64,000 nt of DNA, taken from contig CANTUR010000049.1 of assembly GCA_947683625.1 (NCBI GenBank), positions 9,588,501-9,652,500 on the forward strand. Reading direction: 5' to 3'. The notes under the pieces were generated by a model. That model did not search any database, had not been told where the DNA came from, and was given only the letters and a program-made list of their open reading frames with translations. This document shows, piece after piece, positions 1 through 12,382 of this stretch (the first letter of the stretch is position 1; every line of letters begins with the position of its first letter). The position numbers were made by a program, and so were the translations under genes. The DNA is from Mallotus nudiflorus (Eukaryota; Streptophyta; Magnoliopsida; Malpighiales; Euphorbiaceae).

Positions 1-153
1 TAGTGGCGGTGGTTGCTAGCATCCTGCGTGGTGGTGGGAGGCTGCTGGTTGGTTTCGTACGGTAAGGAGAAGAAAATGGCGTGAAGAAGAGAAAAGAAAT
101 GGAGGGGAAGGAATGAGTTGGTTGACCCGATTTTTTTTTACCAAACTTTACTT

Positions 154-203
<50 letters not shown>

Positions 204-567
204 CTTTAATAACTTAATCACAATATATATATACATATATATACACATACATCACACACTAACAATATAATAATAATAACATAACAATAATACTAACAAT
301 AATCCTAGTTAAAATAATAATATTAATAACAATAGAAATAATAATAATAATGCTATTTAAAAATAATAACAACGATAATAATTTTAATATTTTTAGGTAA
401 TAAATCTTCAAAATAGATTATTTTACATAAATAAAATATTTAGAATAAAATAAATAAATATTATACATAAATAATAATAATATAAAAATAAAATTTAAAT
501 TTTATTAAAACTACATATTTTAAAATGTATTTATATTATTTTAAATAAAAGATCATTACAACCAGTA
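1..567. other. AT-rich intergenic DNA with a TA microsatellite
   Basis: No gene was recognised. The first 120 bases are GC-richer and could be the tail of something outside the window. An uninterrupted TA microsatellite runs at about 158-200, followed by ATA/AAT-rich low-complexity sequence. Confidence 0.7.
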
Positions 568-830
568 GTGAGAAGGAATATGGATAGTAGTTCTAATGGA
601 CAAGCATCAACTTCTACCTTGGCCAATTGGAAATGGTTATGGAGCAGGCAAATTCCGTTGAAAATGAAGATTTTTATTTGGCGACTTTTTAACAAGGGCC
701 TTCCAGTGAAAATGCTGTTGCTTAGAAGGAAAATTGTGACTGATGGGATTTGTCTTAGATGTGGAGAAGAGGTGAATCGATGGAGCATCTCTTTAGAAAT
801 TGTCATTGGAGCATGTTTTACTAGAACGCT
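568..830 (+). pseudogene. LINE remnant: zinc-binding/RNase H-linked domain (zf-RVT)
   Basis: The translation contains WKWLWSRQIP, KMKIFIWRLF, LPVKMLLLRRKI and ICLRCGEE. These are the hallmarks of the zinc-binding domain that follows reverse transcriptase in plant non-LTR retrotransposons (zf-RVT family). After CGEE the frame shifts by one and continues as MEHLFRNCHW, which supplies the expected His and Cys ligands. It is a short frameshifted remnant: no reverse transcriptase or endonuclease lies beside it. A host gene is unlikely, because this domain is almost always LINE-derived in plants. Confidence 0.75.
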
Positions 831-2935
831 AGCTGTTTGTGAATTAGAGTCAAGAACCAAGACAAGCCTGCCATTTATGTAATTCATATTAGTTCAAATT
901 AAAGTTCTTCTAATAAAGAGAGGATATATGATTTTAATTAAATTAGAATTAAGTGTTAACTTATGTTGTACAAAATAGAAGTTAATCTAATTAAATAATA
1001 AATATAATATATGTATATTAAACACTAAATTTCAAAATTATTAAGATTAAAATTTAACAAGTGTCTCTCCTTATATTTAAGTTTCACTTATAAATATTTA
1101 TGTATTAAATTATTAAAATTCATAATATTTTTTAAAATAAATTCATAAAATTTCTTATTTTAGTAACTATAGTTTATTTTTATTTTTTTACTTCACTTAT
1201 AACGCTTCTTTTGTATTCCACTACAAATAATTTACTTATATTTCACCACAAACTTCACTATCATATTTTATAATTGATAATACATAATATTGAAGAGAGA
1301 AAATATTTTTCAATCTCCACCAAATTAAGGCAATCTACTTTTTAAATATTTTTTGAATGCTATTTTTTCAATTATATTATTGATGTCTTGCATCATTTAT
1401 TTATATTCAATTAATATGGAATAAGTCTTTGTATAAAATTGATAAAAGCAAAACCTTTTGACTTTTACTTGCTTTTTCTTAATGATTCATGATTTAGAGT
1501 AAATTGATGTTTTAAGGTAATTGGTTAATAGAAAAGGATGCCACATCTATTCCTAAGAATAAGGTTTAGTTTGATCCTTATATTTTTTTTGGCAAAATTC
1601 AAGTCTTCCATTAGTGAAAATTTTCATCAATTTTACAATTTGAATTTTACAATAAAGATCATATTAATTTTAAAAGTTACACATGTACAAAATTCACGAG
1701 GTAAATTGATAAACAAAGTTAAAAAGGATGACTTAAACTATGTTCAAGAGTTTAGAGATCAAATATAATTTTTTAAAAAATTTTAGACTCTTAATAAAAA
1801 GTCATTATTCAGTAGAAACATATGCATATATACAAATGAAATTATAACTATTAGATTAATACTTATTTAATAATAGCTATTGATACAGATTATGTGTATT
1901 GTTGTAATTAAATAAAAAGTAATCTTACAGTTTTAATTTCGTTTGTATAATACAAACGTTTTGTATTGTAGTAAGAGCCTTTAATAAAATACACATATCT
2001 ATACCTATATAAATGAAATAAAAACTATTAAACTAATTTTATTTAATTATGAATATTAATTTATAATTAAAATTTATTAATAATTATAAATTAATTTTTA
2101 TTTAATTATAAATATTAATTTGTAATTAATATTTATAAAAAATTATAATTAAATAAAAAATAAGCTAATGATTATGTTATTTATTCAAATACACGATTGA
2201 ATAGTTTTACATTTAACTTTACACGATTAGTCTATGATATTTCTCTAATTTTATTATTTTGTATTTAACTTTCAAACTTTTATTATTAAACTTTTTTAAC
2301 TTTAAATTTATACTTTTTGATTCTATTTAACTCATACAATATTAAAATAAAAAGACATTTAATTTTAAATGATTTTAAACATATAAAATACTAAATTTAA
2401 TTTTTAAAAAATATAGATAGAATTAAAAATTAATAGCAAAAAATTTAAAAAAATTTATTTTTAATTATATTCTCTTTTCATTAAATATTATTTGAGATTA
2501 TATAAGGTTTTTTTTTTTTTTTTGTTTATATCAATATTAATTTATAAAAACTTCAATTTTATGTACTATAAAAATTAAATAATTTTAAAATAAAAATTTA
2601 ATCTGTTAATTGAGGGATGTTAGAGGTTAATTGGATAAACTTCGGGATGAAACAAAGCATTTGACCTATATACGTACTTACAAAGAAGTAGGTAAACTTA
2701 TGGTATCCAGTCGTTTGGGTTAGCGTGTGCCCCGTTGCGTACAAGAACCGACAAAAAGAAACCACCAAATGAGATGATTTTACTTATAAGGATATAACTT
2801 AAATTATGATTAAAAAAAATCAAGTGGTAGCTCCTATTAACCAGAAAAAGTCAGATGAAAAAAATTTCAAACTCAGAAAAAAAACAGTGAAATAGAAAAG
2901 CAAGATCTTTGGAAATTTGAAAGAAACAAAAATTC
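831..2935. other. AT-rich intergenic DNA upstream of the annexin gene
   Basis: No coding signal was seen apart from chance ORFs. It holds poly-A/T tracts, a fold-back repeat at 1831-1947, a T-run near 2509-2523 and, in its last 300 bases, the presumed annexin promoter and 5' UTR. A TATA-like stretch (cttataaggatataac) lies near 2783-2799, but I cannot place the transcription start. Confidence 0.6.
1831..1947. repeat. Fold-back (MITE-like) inverted repeat
   Basis: Two arms of about 45 bases (1831-1876 and 1903-1947) are near-perfect reverse complements: each reads tacaaa(t/c)gaaatt when oriented alike, with only a few mismatches, around a 26-base loop. A partial third copy of the arm lies near 2010-2050, and a related inverted pair occurs at about 8072-8187 inside the annexin intron. 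No target duplication was identified. Confidence 0.6.
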
Positions 2936-5900
2936 ATGGCGACTTTGAATGTTCCTCCGATGCTAACCTCTCCTAGAGATGATGCTATGCAACTCTACCG
3001 CGCTTTTAAGGGTAACCCTTTTTATTTTCATATGTTTTATCTTCATTTTTTTTAAACCTTTCTTGCTTGTTGTCTGGGTCAATTTTGTTCTTATTATCGA
3101 AGAAATGTGTGTGAGTGCTTGTATGTATGTGTGTGTAATATAATATTCGCATTCAGAATTGAAGCCCTGACGGACGCTTATTTATTTATAAATATCTGAT
3201 AGCATTTCAGTTTTGTTAGTGCATGACATGATAGATTTGTTTAGGTTTTTTCTGCTGCACAATTACAAATGTTGGCTATTTTATGGACTTGAATTATAGG
3301 AAAATTTGGTGCAGTATGATTCAGAGGTACATAAATAATTGAAAAAGAGTAGGAAGGCATGTCGGAGTGCAGGCCATTTTACTCTATTAAAAGACGGGTT
3401 TAAGGACTAGGGGCTTATTGAACTACGAAAAGAGAGGATTTGTTGGTGTGAACATCACCTGAGACATTGTAGCATCAGAAATATAAGGCGGAAAAGAACA
3501 ATTAATCTCCCAAACAATACTAGTGCAAATTTAGGTCAAAGGTAATAACATTAAAGTATAGAAATAGTAATAAACTCTAAATCTTGAAATTAAAAAATAT
3601 AGTAATATGTAAGAGAATTTCAAAATAGAACAGAAGTCCCTAACCACCAATGACACTTTCTCTTTGAAGAGGAACACAATACATGGTTAATGCAATCTTT
3701 AATGCCCAATGCTCTTGAAAATGAAAAGTAGATTCACTTCTCTCAAGTTTGATTGGCCGTGAGATGCTAGCGGAAATGTATTTCAGCTCAAGCTCATGAG
3801 CTTGAAAGAATATATATTTTTGTAATCAGAATGTTGCTTTAATGTATTGCAGCTCAAGCTCATGAACTTGAAAGAATATATATTTTTGTAAGCAGAATGT
3901 TGCTTTTTCTTGTAATATGACTGGGTTTTCTAATGAGATATGACGGCATGTCATATGATCACATATATTTTTATAACCCTAGAATTTGCCATTTTGCTGT
4001 GCTTTAGAGTTGGTTTAAGAAGAATTATAATGATTAGAAGCAGAGAATATAGGATTAAGAATATTGTAGACTAAATATGATTAATGGGATACAGCTACTA
4101 GCTTACTATTAAAACGGATTTAATGTTGAATTGGGATGGTTATTATAATAATAAACTAAGAAAATTACAACTATTAATTCCTGATTAATAAAATACTATA
4201 ATCATTTGGAACATGAGCAAAATAAAAAATTCTCAAGTAATAATTTGCCAAGAAAATTCTAAATTTTATAGATAAAAACCATCCAACTGAAATTTTAAGA
4301 TCCTTTTTCTTAGTTTCAGCATTACACAATCAATTTCTGTCATAAGTTAGCAATAAAATCTAATTTTTTTGAAAAGATTTAAAGTGTGAGAAGAATAGTT
4401 GACTTTATAACAAGAAACTTTCGTTGAATGTGTGGATTGTGTTTTGAATTTGTTTAATCTTAAATTTCCCAGGATTTGGATGCGACACTACGGTGGTGGT
4501 TAACATACTGGCTCACAGAGATGCGACACAGCGCATGCTCATCCAACAGGAGTACAGGGCAATGTACTCTGAAGACATTCTTAAGCGTTTGTCTTCAGAA
4601 CTTAGTGGCAAATTGGAGGTACCAATATTTTACATCAGAAAGTTTTTCCAACCGTTTTCATTTACTGTGGCATTATACTTTCTATTTCAAGTAATGGAGA
4701 ATTGTGGTCAGCATTTTTAGTTCAAAATTCTCAAACTAGTGGTTTACTTTCTCTGCTTATTTTCATTTCATAGTTTTTTTGGTTCAAAATTCTCAAAACA
4801 GTGGTTCATTTGTCTCTGTTTATTTTCTATCATATATATTTATTGTATTCCAGACAGCAATTCTACTCTGGATGCATGATCTACCAGGACGTGATGCAAT
4901 AATCGTTAGGCAAGCGCTGTTTCCACAAACATTGAATCTTGAAGCTGCATCTGAAGTAATTTGTTCTCGCACCCCCTCCCAGATACAGGTATTCAAGCAG
5001 CATTACCATGCAAAATTTGGGGTTCACCTTGAACATGACATCGACTTAAGAACATCTGGTGACCATAAAAGGGTAAATCATCTTTCTCATTCTGTTTCCT
5101 TTCTATATTAGTTGACTTTCTGTTGGAACTTGTTATCCAAGGGCTCTTTCTATGTAACATTTTGAGGCTTTTCTTATTTAATTTGTGCTGCTGTTTTACG
5201 TTGATTTTCCTTTCACTGTGGAGAAGCAATGGTCTATATTACATTCCGGGGTTATTCTGTTTTATTGGCTTTTGCTTTACTATGCTTTGTTGAAATATAT
5301 TTATGACTATAATTACTAATACAGTACCAGCAATGGTCTTTGTTACATTCCAGGGCTATTCTGTTTTATTGGCTTCTGCTTTATCATGTTATATTGAAAT
5401 ATCTTTATAATTATAATTCTTGATATAGTAACATATACTGGTACTAGCATCTTTTTGATTGCCAATATTTATTTGCTTCCTACAAAGAATTTGATGGAAT
5501 ATTTCATCTAGGTTTGCTTCATTACCTTTATTTGCTGCTATGATTACAATTAATGAGTATGATTGTGGTGGTTTTAGCAACTGTTATTTATAGCTGGATG
5601 ACCTATTTTTATGGTTACTGTACCTGTTACTGCACCCTATATGACAGATATAACATGGTTGTTGCTTTTATATGGAAAAAGTAATTCTACTGAGCATCTA
5701 ATTTAAAATTTCTGCTCTTTCATGAAGGCAGATTCATTATGAGAAGAGGGATCTTATCAGTGGTGTCTTGCATTTTTTTGGCATGTTTGTTTGATCCTTT
5801 GTTTTCTTTTTCTCTTGATATTCATGAATGATGTTGAATTTTTCTGATGTGTAATTGTAAATACTTGATTAGCTCTTGCTTGCATATGTAAACACTCCTC

Positions 5901-8900
5901 GATATGAAGGCCATGGAGCAGATAATGTGATTGCTCAGAATGATGCAAAGGCTCTCTATAAAGCTGGGGAGAAGAAATTAGGAACTGATGAGAAAACTTT
6001 CATACGCATATTCAGCGAACGAAGCGGAGCACATTTAGCTGCTGTGGATTATGCTTATCATAACATGTATGGAAACTCTTTGGAAAAGGTTTGCTTTTTT
6101 CATATTATCTCATGGTTTCTCAGTCTTAAAATTATTCTACAAAAATTTGACTGGATACTGTATCAGGTTATAAAGGGTGAAACATCAGGACATTTCAGGC
6201 ATGCTTTATTGACAATTTTGCGATGTTCAGAAAATCCTGCAAAGTACTTTGCGAAGGTATTTTTATTTTTTATTTTTTTGTAATTCACATTTTCATTCTC
6301 CTCTATATTCCACTTTCATATAGCAAGGTCTTGGATATCAAAGATTGTTTGGTAGGTGTATTAATTTTTACTTGGTCATTGAAGGCTTTGCTTTATATGG
6401 AACACAATTATGATATAGACACAATTGCATTCCTTAAGTGATTCACTGATGATTTTTGAATGGTGGTGACAAACTCTTCCGATCCAAATTATTGAATTCA
6501 GATGTTAATGGCTCTGCAACATAATTCAAAGAAGCTAAACTTTTGGTTCTATGATGTTATTGCGTTATTGAAAGTCTATCCTGCAACAGTTCCATTCCTC
6601 TAAGTGATACATGTGATCTTCAAATTATTGTTTGTTATTGTTGCAAGTAGAAGTTTATAATCTAAAATTAAAAAGTAAAAGATGAGTTCATTATAGATAT
6701 ATTAAATTCTTAAATGTAGAAAACTGAAACTTATGTCCTATCTGATCATTGCAAAATATCTCGAAGGAACACAATAGCAATTCACGTGAATACGTCTTTA
6801 TTTAGATAAATCAATGCCCATACGCATGCCATCCAATGCATAAGTAATTGCAATTGAAATAAAATTTTGCCACTTCTTGTAACGATATATGTATATATAT
6901 ATAAAGATTAGAAAAAGATAAATAAATTATCATGTAAACCTTTTGGCATAAAATGTTCTATAATTAATAATCTTCTGTAACACGGGAGAAAGTTCCAAAA
7001 AATATATTATAGGAGTAAGAATAAAGTTGGCTTCTAAGCTTTTGGCCCTTTTTGACCTTGTTTAGGTCAATTTAGCCCTTAAATTTTGTAATAAAGGCCA
7101 AATTAGTCCTAAAGATTACATGTATTCTCTTATTATTATTATTTTTTTTGCAATTGATAACATGATTTGAGTACTTTATTATTCCCTTATTTTTTAATAG
7201 GTACAGAATACCCTTCTAAAAAGTTACAATAACTTCCCTAACATTTTAGCTAGTTAACAAATTAGTCCATATTTTAGTAAAATAAAGTTTTTAATTAAAA
7301 AAATAAAATAATTTTAATTTTTAAATCACTTAAAACTCAAATTTGGTTATACTTTATAAACTTTGAAAATCTGATAAAATATAGTATTAATATAGACATT
7401 TAATTTTTCACCAATGATTTTTAATAGTTTTGTAATACAATTATTTAATTTATTTATACTTTAATTTTATTTCTTAAAATTATGCTTGACATTTGAATAT
7501 ATATATATATATGTTATCTTTCAATTATGTAATATTAAAGCTATAAAAAATAATAATAATAAACTGTAACACTAAAATTATAACATTTAAATAAATCTCT
7601 ATTATGATTAAGAGCTAATAATTGTCAAAAAAAAAAAAATAGAAATTATAAGAACTAATAGTAATATATATGATAGAGGTATTTGCAATTTGTTAAGGAG
7701 ATTTTTGTTGAATTCTCGTAAAAAAGTAGGTGGGTAAGTATAATTTTTAGGGCTAATTTGGTCTTTTGCTAAAATTTAGGGTCCAAATTGGCCCTGAAAC
7801 GTCACAAGGAGGCCAATTTGGAACTGGTTGAAAAGTGTAGGGGCTAAATTCACATTTATTCCTATATGATAAATTAATAAGTAAAAGTGATTTATTTAGG
7901 CTAATTATTTTTTACCCACGAGTTTTGGGACTATTCCATTAGACCATCCATGTGTTTTTGATATAATGTTTAATGCTATTATGTTTTAATGATTTTAACT
8001 AGTATCTTTGATAATTTTTGCTATTTGTTATTAATTAACAATTCCTTATTTTGGTTTATATACGTGTCTCCATACAAATAAAATTTAAAACAGTTAGATT
8101 AATTTTTGTTTGATTATAGTGATTGATATATATTATTTATATTTAAATAATGGTTAATTTAAAAGTTTTTGTTCTATTTGTATAGATATACATGTGTATT
8201 GTAGCAAGAACCTTAATTAACTTAGTTGAAGGACTATATTGATTGAAAAAAGGTTCATTTTGGCCCGCCAACTAATTATTAGGTAACAAACTTAATTAAA
8301 ATTAAATTTTAATGACAATTGGAGCAAATTTTTAGTTTTAACACAATCTAACTTAATTTCTTACAAAAGTAGTAACAAATTGATATTTTAAATTCAATAA
8401 TATTTTGTTTTTAACATAAATTAGCCATAGTATTGAAGAATGATGAGTAACTAAAATTTTTTAATGGTGAAGTTATTTTAAAGTATCTTACTTTTCTTAA
8501 GTCAACAAATATTAGTTAATGATTAATCTTCAATTAGATAAAAGGCTTAAATTTGATAAACGTAAAATGATTTGCAATAAATTTAAATGTGGAGGAGTTT
8601 AATATTTTATGCTTCATAAAAAGATTTGCAATAAATTTAATTTATCTTAAAGTATCTGCAGTGAAAACAAATAGAAGAAAAATAAATGATACAATTAGCA
8701 AAATAGATTTTTATAAAGACAATTGTTATTATACTTGAGCCCGTTAATTAACAATGTTATTCATCCTCTCCAAAATACTTGTTTCTTATTCTAATGTTGT
8801 TGAGTCTGGTGTGGTCCATCAAAAATAATAAATCAAAATTAGATAAAATTTAGGTTCTTTATAATTCTAATAAAATAAATTGAAAACTGAAATTAAGAAA

Positions 8901-10504
8901 CATGTACAATAATCTCCATAAATATATAAAAGAAAAAGGAATCTAAACAATGTGAATTGTCAAGAAAAAAAAATGAAAAGATGATAAATAGACAAAAAAC
9001 TAGAATGTAAATGTAAATAGATGTTGATCTATTCAAGATTTATTTCAGGGAAAGAATATTTTTAACTTTTGTGCAAAAATATCACTTTTCTTAGGGTAAT
9101 TAACACTTACTGTTCATAGGTTTTGGGGCTGTTCCCACCACCATTCTTAAGTTTTCATTTGTCACTTAAAACTCTCTAGATTTGAGTTTGGTTCCAATAG
9201 ATCCCTGGAAAGCCATTTTCTGACAAAAACTACACCGGAAAGTTTGTGGCATTTGTCGCCATGTGTCCTGCTTTATTAACATGAAATTTTAATGGAGAAA
9301 ACAAATAAATTTATTTTACATGTGTCATGCCACAAGGTTTTTAGTGTTATTTTTAGTAGAAAATGGCTTATAGGACTTTACTTGGAACCAAATTTAAAGT
9401 TACAGAATTTGAAGTGACAAATTGTAACTTAAGGATGGTTGTGAGAATAGCCTCAAAACCTAGGGACAGTTAGTGTTAATTACCCCTTCTCTTATCCATT
9501 TGTAATTATTAAAGGTTTAATAGAATTTTATAGAGTGCATGCAATCATTGAAGGCTAATTCTCCATTCTGAGTTTTTAAGAGGTGATAGCTAAGTTCTGG
9601 GAGAAATATAAAGATGTATCATTATTATTGCATTTCAATTGTTTGTCATTAATACAATTCAATATATTGTTCTTGATAAAAAAATTAAAAATAAAAAAAT
9701 AAAAGAAAAAGAATTGAAGAAGATGAATAGATATTAGATAATTATTGCAAAAACTTGCCGTGCAATAAATAGTGATTATAAAGTTAGGGTTGTTTTAAAG
9801 CAGCTGAGATAATTATAACTATTATAAATATTTGTAGTCATTGATTCTAATCTAATTATATAAATGACTTCAACACTATTATTTAGATAAAATAAAAAAG
9901 TAAATTAAATATTTTGATAATTTAATTCAAATAAAATGGAAACGCACATCTTTTTTCACTTTGACTCTATTTATCAAAATATTTAGATAGGCAAATGTTA
10001 GAAATTTGCCGAAGTATATATATAAAGCATGTGTCTTTCATTGACAGTAATGAGAGCAAGTACTATTTTGATATTTTTTGGATTGATTAATTCAATGAAG
10101 TTATGATATTATCATGTTAAAAATTGGGATCCAAGAAACGAAAGAGGGATCCTTTCCCTTTTCTAGTGTACGGCACCCTCGAGATACATTTGAATATACT
10201 GCTTCATGTTTATAACCTTTGCAGCATTGTTTAGTTCTTTGTTCATTATAGTGTATTCATCTTTAAGTCATGTACAAATTATATTTTCATGACAAGGCAG
10301 GTGCTGCGCAAGGCAATGGAAGGTCTGGGAACCAATGATACCACGCTGATCAGGGTAATTGTGACTAGGACTGAGGTCGATATGCAATACATTAAAGCTG
10401 AATATCTCAAGAAGTACAAAAAGACATTGAATGATGCAGTTCACTCGGAAACATCAGGTCATTACCGAACATTCCTCCTTTCACTTTTGGGGCCCAACCA
10501 GTAG
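2936..10504 (+). CDS. ANN5: Annexin D5-like protein, six exons
   Basis: Plant annexins are Ca2+-dependent phospholipid-binding proteins of the cytosol and membrane surfaces. Exons with GT/AG borders: 2936-3011, 4473-4618, 4854-5072, 5873-6088, 6167-6256, 10301-10504. Joined they stay open for 316 residues, the usual length for the family. Four annexin repeats are visible. Repeat 1 has KGFGCD (25-30), His40 and Trp80. Repeat 3 has KKLGTDE. Repeat 4 has GLGTND (257-262), where plant relatives usually read GLGTDD. The C-terminus is HYRTFLLSLLGPNQ. The start ATG gives MATLNVPPM, as expected for annexin D5, the Arabidopsis relative it most resembles from memory. No frameshift or stop breaks it, so it looks functional. 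Intron 5 is 4,044 bases and full of transposons. The family assignment is secure; the D5 orthology is inferred from resemblance. Confidence 0.95.
3784..3915. repeat. 66-bp tandem duplication in annexin intron 1
   Basis: Two adjacent copies, 3784-3849 and 3850-3915, both begin cagctcaagctcatga and continue through an AT-rich stretch to cagaatgttgcttt. They differ at only a few bases. Confidence 0.85.
4721..4844. repeat. 62-bp tandem duplication in annexin intron 2
   Basis: Copies 4721-4782 and 4783-4844 both start ttcaaaattctcaaa and share the following agtggtt and gtttattttc-like blocks. The copies have diverged more than those in intron 1. The repeat ends just before the acceptor of exon 3. 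Confidence 0.7.
5226..5433. repeat. 104-bp tandem duplication in annexin intron 3
   Basis: Copies 5226-5329 and 5330-5433 both start gcaatggtct and share ttacattcc, ttctgttttattggctt and ttgaaatat blocks with scattered substitutions. Confidence 0.8.
7011..7864. mobile_element. Non-autonomous DNA transposon with long inverted ends
   Basis: The ends are imperfect inverted repeats of roughly 100 bases. The left end reads aggagtaagaataaag and the reverse complement of the right end reads aggaataaatgtgaat; both continue into blocks resembling caaattagtcct and ttagccct. The interior is AT-rich and non-coding. It sits within annexin intron 5. A convincing target duplication could not be fixed (ATATTAT / ATATGAT is possible). 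The long ends suggest a Mutator-like derivative, by inference only. Confidence 0.6.
8072..8187. repeat. Fold-back repeat related to the one at 1.8 kb
   Basis: The left arm contains atacaaataaaat and the right arm is its approximate reverse complement (atacaaatagaac when flipped). The arms resemble those at 1831-1947, indicating one small MITE-like family with copies upstream of and inside the annexin gene. Confidence 0.45.
9094..9485. mobile_element. 392-bp MITE with 9-bp Mutator-type target duplication
   Basis: The first 14 bases (gggtaattaacact) are the exact reverse complement of the last 14. Inverted similarity continues for about 110 bases, including ttttg(g/a)ggct and the cca(c/t)ccttaag region. 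Flanks are cttttctta (9085-9093) and cttctctta (9486-9494), an 8/9 match. A 9-bp duplication with long inverted ends is typical of Mutator-like elements. It has no coding capacity and lies in annexin intron 5, about 800 bases before exon 6. Confidence 0.85.
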
Positions 10505-11210
10505 TTGAAATTGTAAGATGTGTGTAAGCAATGTACATCGTGTAAATGTTTGTATTTATTATTCAGTTTGTATAGATATTATGTTTGTAATGTATAGGAC
10601 AACAGTTTGGGGTTGGTTGCTTGGTGCATGGGAAAGGCGAAAGGGGATGGTGGAAAAGCATGTTGGTTTGAGCTGTGGCCCCTTGCACTCCGAGCCATTT
10701 GTTAACTTGTTATGTAAAATATGTGCTCAACGAACGTATTTTCAACTTCAATTTAGAGTTGGTCATGTTGAATCTATTAGGTTTACAAGAGCATGCTATA
10801 TAGCTATGTTTATGCCCGTGAATTTAGTTCATTATTACGCTAGATTAGTAATTGGAAAATGAAAGAATAATCATCAGATTTCACCAATAAATTTTATATA
10901 ATTAATCTTGCAATAATTCTCATTTCTTATTATTTTTTATTTAATATTTATTAATGAAAAATGTAAAAAGAAATCCTTGAATTTTCATGAACAAAGCATT
11001 TAGCACTTTTAAAAAATACATGGAAATCCATGAACTTTTAAAAATGGTTTAAACAAACTTCTTTTTTAACGTTTAGGTAACGGATAATAAGTTTTAACTT
11101 TTGTAACTATTAAAAGTATAAACAACATCTTAATCTTTAATTTTGATACAATTAAATTCTAAATGTTTTTTAGTTCAAAATATTTATTTATTCTTTATTA
11201 ATTAATATCC
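10505..11210. other. Annexin 3' UTR and downstream AT-rich DNA
   Basis: The roughly 390 bases after the annexin stop keep a balanced composition and end in a candidate polyadenylation signal AATAAA at 10886-10891, so they are probably 3' UTR. Sequence then becomes very AT-rich with no gene seen. Confidence 0.5.
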
Positions 11211-11211
11211 T

Positions 11212-11705
11212 ATTTTAATTTTTTTTATTTTAGTGTAATATTATATTTAAAAATTATTATTTTAAAACATATATAACTTATTTTCTTAAAATGATATTAA
11301 AGCATAAAAACTATTGACAAAATTTATTTAAAAGTGTAAAAAAATTATCATTAAAAAATTATTGATCTAAATAATTGTAAAGTATACATTTTTATTCTTC
11401 AAAAATAATAATTTTTTTCAGAATATTCTTATTTTTAAGAATAAAAATATTTTATTCATGAAAACATATCATTTCACAATAATTTTTAAGAATAAAAAAA
11501 AATAGTTTAGAATAATTTAGATCAATAATTCTTTAATGATAATTTTTACACTTCTAAATAAAAATTGCCAATATTTTTTATGCTTTAAATTCATTTTTAA
11601 GAAAATAAATAACATAAGCTTTAAAATAATTAATTTCTAAAAAAAGATTAATTTTTAAAAATAATTAATTTTTTTCAAATAATTTCACTCTAAAATAAAA
11701 TAAAT
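11212..11705. repeat. Long fold-back repeat (about 490 bp)
   Basis: The left arm (about 11212-11390) and right arm (about 11505-11705) are reverse complements over most of their length. Shared blocks when co-oriented include aaagcataaaaa, aaaagtgtaaaaa, attatcattaaa and ttattgatctaaat. A spacer of roughly 110 bases separates them. No ORF is present. It would form a very long hairpin if transcribed. Confidence 0.75.
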
Positions 11706-12002
11706 ACTATGTGTTGACACTCAATTTTAATTAATTAGAAAAGTTTTATTATGAAAAGTCCAAAAGAGCCCATCAAAGTAAGTAATGACAAAACAAAAAA
11801 AATTTTCAAACCCAACTATTTAAAAATCGGCCTTTGGCCAAAAAAAAAAAAAAAAAAAAAAAAAAAAGAAAAAGATTTTTATAATGTTAGTGGGGGAAGT
11901 TAAAAGGAGGTTATTTTGACATTGTAATAGCCAATGGCAACCCCAAATACTCGGCGTTTTATACCCATTTTACACCTATGTAAGATTATAATAAATTACA
12001 AT
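11706..12002. other. AT-rich spacer with poly-A tract
   Basis: It contains an A-run of about 27 bases near 11840-11866. No gene was seen. The poly-A could be the tail of a retroposed sequence, but no body is recognisable. Confidence 0.5.
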
Positions 12003-12350
12003 AATCAGAAGATAAATTGGCACAAAAAAATTTCTGATTTATCATAATTTATTTTTTTGCCTCGAAGTATGCACATAGCATGTTAAGATATCACCAATAG
12101 CCTAAAGTTCACAACGACTAGCCCTTCTAATGATGATGCTATCATTTGCCAAAAACAAGTGTGAAATTTTAGGTGCTTGTCAAGAAATCTTTAAACCATG
12201 TAACAAATTCTCAGACTTTGCTTTTCTGATTAAGCTTGAGAGAGCTTCTGCACACAAGAGAAATAAGTAAGGAGATAAAAGGGGTCACCTTGGTGATGAC
12301 CTCTAGAGGGACTAAAAAATATTATTGGAATTCTATTAACTAGAATTTAT
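12003..12350 (-). pseudogene. LINE reverse-transcriptase remnant
   Basis: Read on the minus strand with frameshifts, it gives NRIPIIFFSPSRG, HHQGDP, SPYLFLLCAEALSSLI, then HLFLANDSII (the position of the FADDS catalytic motif, here LANDS) and YVHTSRQKN. This is the order of motifs in the plant LINE reverse transcriptase. At least two frameshifts, a stop and the lost catalytic Asp show it is dead. Confidence 0.8.
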
Positions 12351-12382
12351 TAACTTTTGCTTCATAACGCTTGAGAACAATC

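Noticed and set aside
1538..1768. 76-codon plus-strand frame upstream of the annexin
   Set aside because: AT-driven composition, no recognisable family, no conserved context.
10518..10862. Open frame of 114 codons directly after the annexin stop
   Set aside because: No family resemblance; it falls in the presumed 3' UTR and has no gene-like splice or start context.
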